Shown here: positions 37,091 to 37,656 of the stretch, in pieces
Position numbering within the stretch: the stretch's first letter is position 1
Layout: the number at the start of each line of letters is the position of its first letter
Assembly: GCA_900320245.1 (NCBI GenBank)
Contig: ONRP01000038.1
Span: forward strand, 1 to 37,656
From: an uncultured Prevotellaceae bacterium
GTDB lineage: Bacteria; Bacteroidota; Bacteroidia; Bacteroidales; Muribaculaceae
Reading direction: 5' to 3'
Length of the DNA stretch: 37,656 bases
The notes under the pieces: model-generated
What the model was told of the DNA's origin: nothing
What the model saw: only the letters and a program-made list of their open reading frames with translations
Database searches by the model: none
Position numbers and translations under genes: made by a program

Positions 37091-37656
37091 CGTTGAGGAT
37101 AGAGTTTGCGCAGCAGGTCGCTGCGGTGGATACGTTTCAGGGCTGCCGTGATAGCAGCGCGGTTCTTGCGGTCATACCAGAAGAAGAACAGCCGCTGGGC
37201 TTGTTTCTCCATCGGGGTCTTGGCGCAATACACGGGTTTCAGCGTGTAGGGGTGAAAACCGGTATAATAGGTCTCGGTCGAGATGGTCATCGGCGTGGGC
37301 GTGAAATCCTGCACCTGTTCTAGGCGGAAGTCCAGTTCCTTGGTGATGGCGGCGAGTTCTGCCATGTCGGCTTCGTGGCAGCCGGGATGCGAGGAGATGA
37401 AGTAGGGGATAAGTTGCTGGCGCAGGTTGTATTTTGTGTTCACCCGGTCAAACAGGGCTTTGAAGCGCCTGAACAGTTCAAATGTGGGCTTGCGCATCAG
37501 CATCAGCACGTCGTCGCTGGTGTGCTCGGGGGCGACTTTCAGGCGGCCAGACACATGGAAACGGATGAGTTCCTCGTTGTACTGAGCGTTGACTTTGTCG
37601 ACGCGAGCGTCGCCCGTGCGGTGCATTGACAGGTCATAGCGCACACCGCTGCCGAT
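37087..37656 (-). CDS. ygiQ: YgiQ family radical SAM protein, C-terminal part
   Basis: The visible 189 residues read in frame to the window edge and end LRKLYPQR. They contain SGVRYDL, HVSGRLKVAPEHTSDDVL, LIPYFISSHPGCHEADM, LEQVQDFTPTPMT, TETYYTGFHPYTLKPVYCAKTPMEKQAQ, all features I recognise as the C-terminal part of YgiQ. Those are large radical SAM proteins (600-700 aa) of unknown reaction. The Fe-S motif CxxxCxxC and N-terminus lie outside the window. Confidence 0.93.
   Translation of the reverse strand: MGSGVRYDLSMHRTGDARVDKVNAQYNEELIRFHVSGRLKVAPEHTSDDVLMLMRKPTFELFRRFKALFDRVNTKYNLRQQLIPYFISSHPGCHEADMAELAAITKELDFRLEQVQDFTPTPMTISTETYYTGFHPYTLKPVYCAKTPMEKQAQRLFFFWYDRKNRAAITAALKRIHRSDLLRKLYPQR

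Noticed and set aside
1-37656. Mobile elements (insertion sequences, integrases, prophage, conjugative genes)
   Set aside because: No transposase, integrase or phage protein and no terminal inverted repeats with target duplications were seen. The only sign of transfer is the A+T-rich acyltransferase patch.

Overview
This window is bacterial chromosome from a member of the Bacteroidota, most likely order Bacteroidales and closest in style to Muribaculaceae or Prevotellaceae. Most transcription units have an upstream box matching the Bacteroidota -7 element TAnnTTTG(C), in several cases with a -33 TTTG 19-20 bp further up. Shine-Dalgarno sequences are rare. The gene content is typical of the order: DUF4494, DUF6029, Omp28-type proteins, C-terminal tails like those of type IX secretion cargo, and a Bacteroidota-type queuine tRNA-ribosyltransferase. 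No phage, insertion sequence, CRISPR array or rRNA was found.

Layout. 1-480: a cobalamin riboswitch drives an exported protein cut by the window edge, both on the minus strand. 484-2053: tRNA-Arg, an aberrant tRNA-Ser(TGA) and tilS, all minus. 2110-4441: two exporters, EamA (plus) and MATE (minus). 4545-12569: a minus-strand housekeeping run of OmpA-like protein, transketolase, sugar permease, YggS, DUF4494, FabK/NMO-like flavoprotein and DeoD. 12600-13930: an A+T-rich patch with an acyltransferase-3 gene and a possible gene remnant. 13978-22264: YitT, tRNA-Ser(CGA), rpe, a DedA protein, an operon of a 110-aa protein, a PlsC-like acyltransferase, a nitrilase and a U32 protein, a pair of identical tRNA-Glu genes, and a THUMP-like methyltransferase. 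22261-24003: a membrane-spanning TPR regulator. 24261-26385: a TonB-like protein with a cytoplasmic Cys cluster, translationally coupled to a small radical SAM enzyme, then an exported charged coiled-coil protein. 26568-28946: tgt and an LptF/LptG permease with an in-frame 18-bp minisatellite. 29157-36543: an exported protein with a type IX-like tail, then a five-gene operon of exported proteins, three with thioredoxin-type CxxC motifs. 36545-37656: a PAP2 phosphatase and YgiQ, minus strand, with YgiQ cut by the window end.

How the genes fit together. tilS, tgt and five tRNA genes concern decoding. Transketolase and rpe are both non-oxidative pentose-phosphate enzymes, about 7 kb apart. The parts most likely to hold something undescribed are the TonB-like/radical SAM pair (24261-25564) and the exported thiol-disulfide operon (31030-36543). 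The tRNA-Ser(TGA) gene, with three mismatches in its acceptor stem, is the clearest single anomaly.
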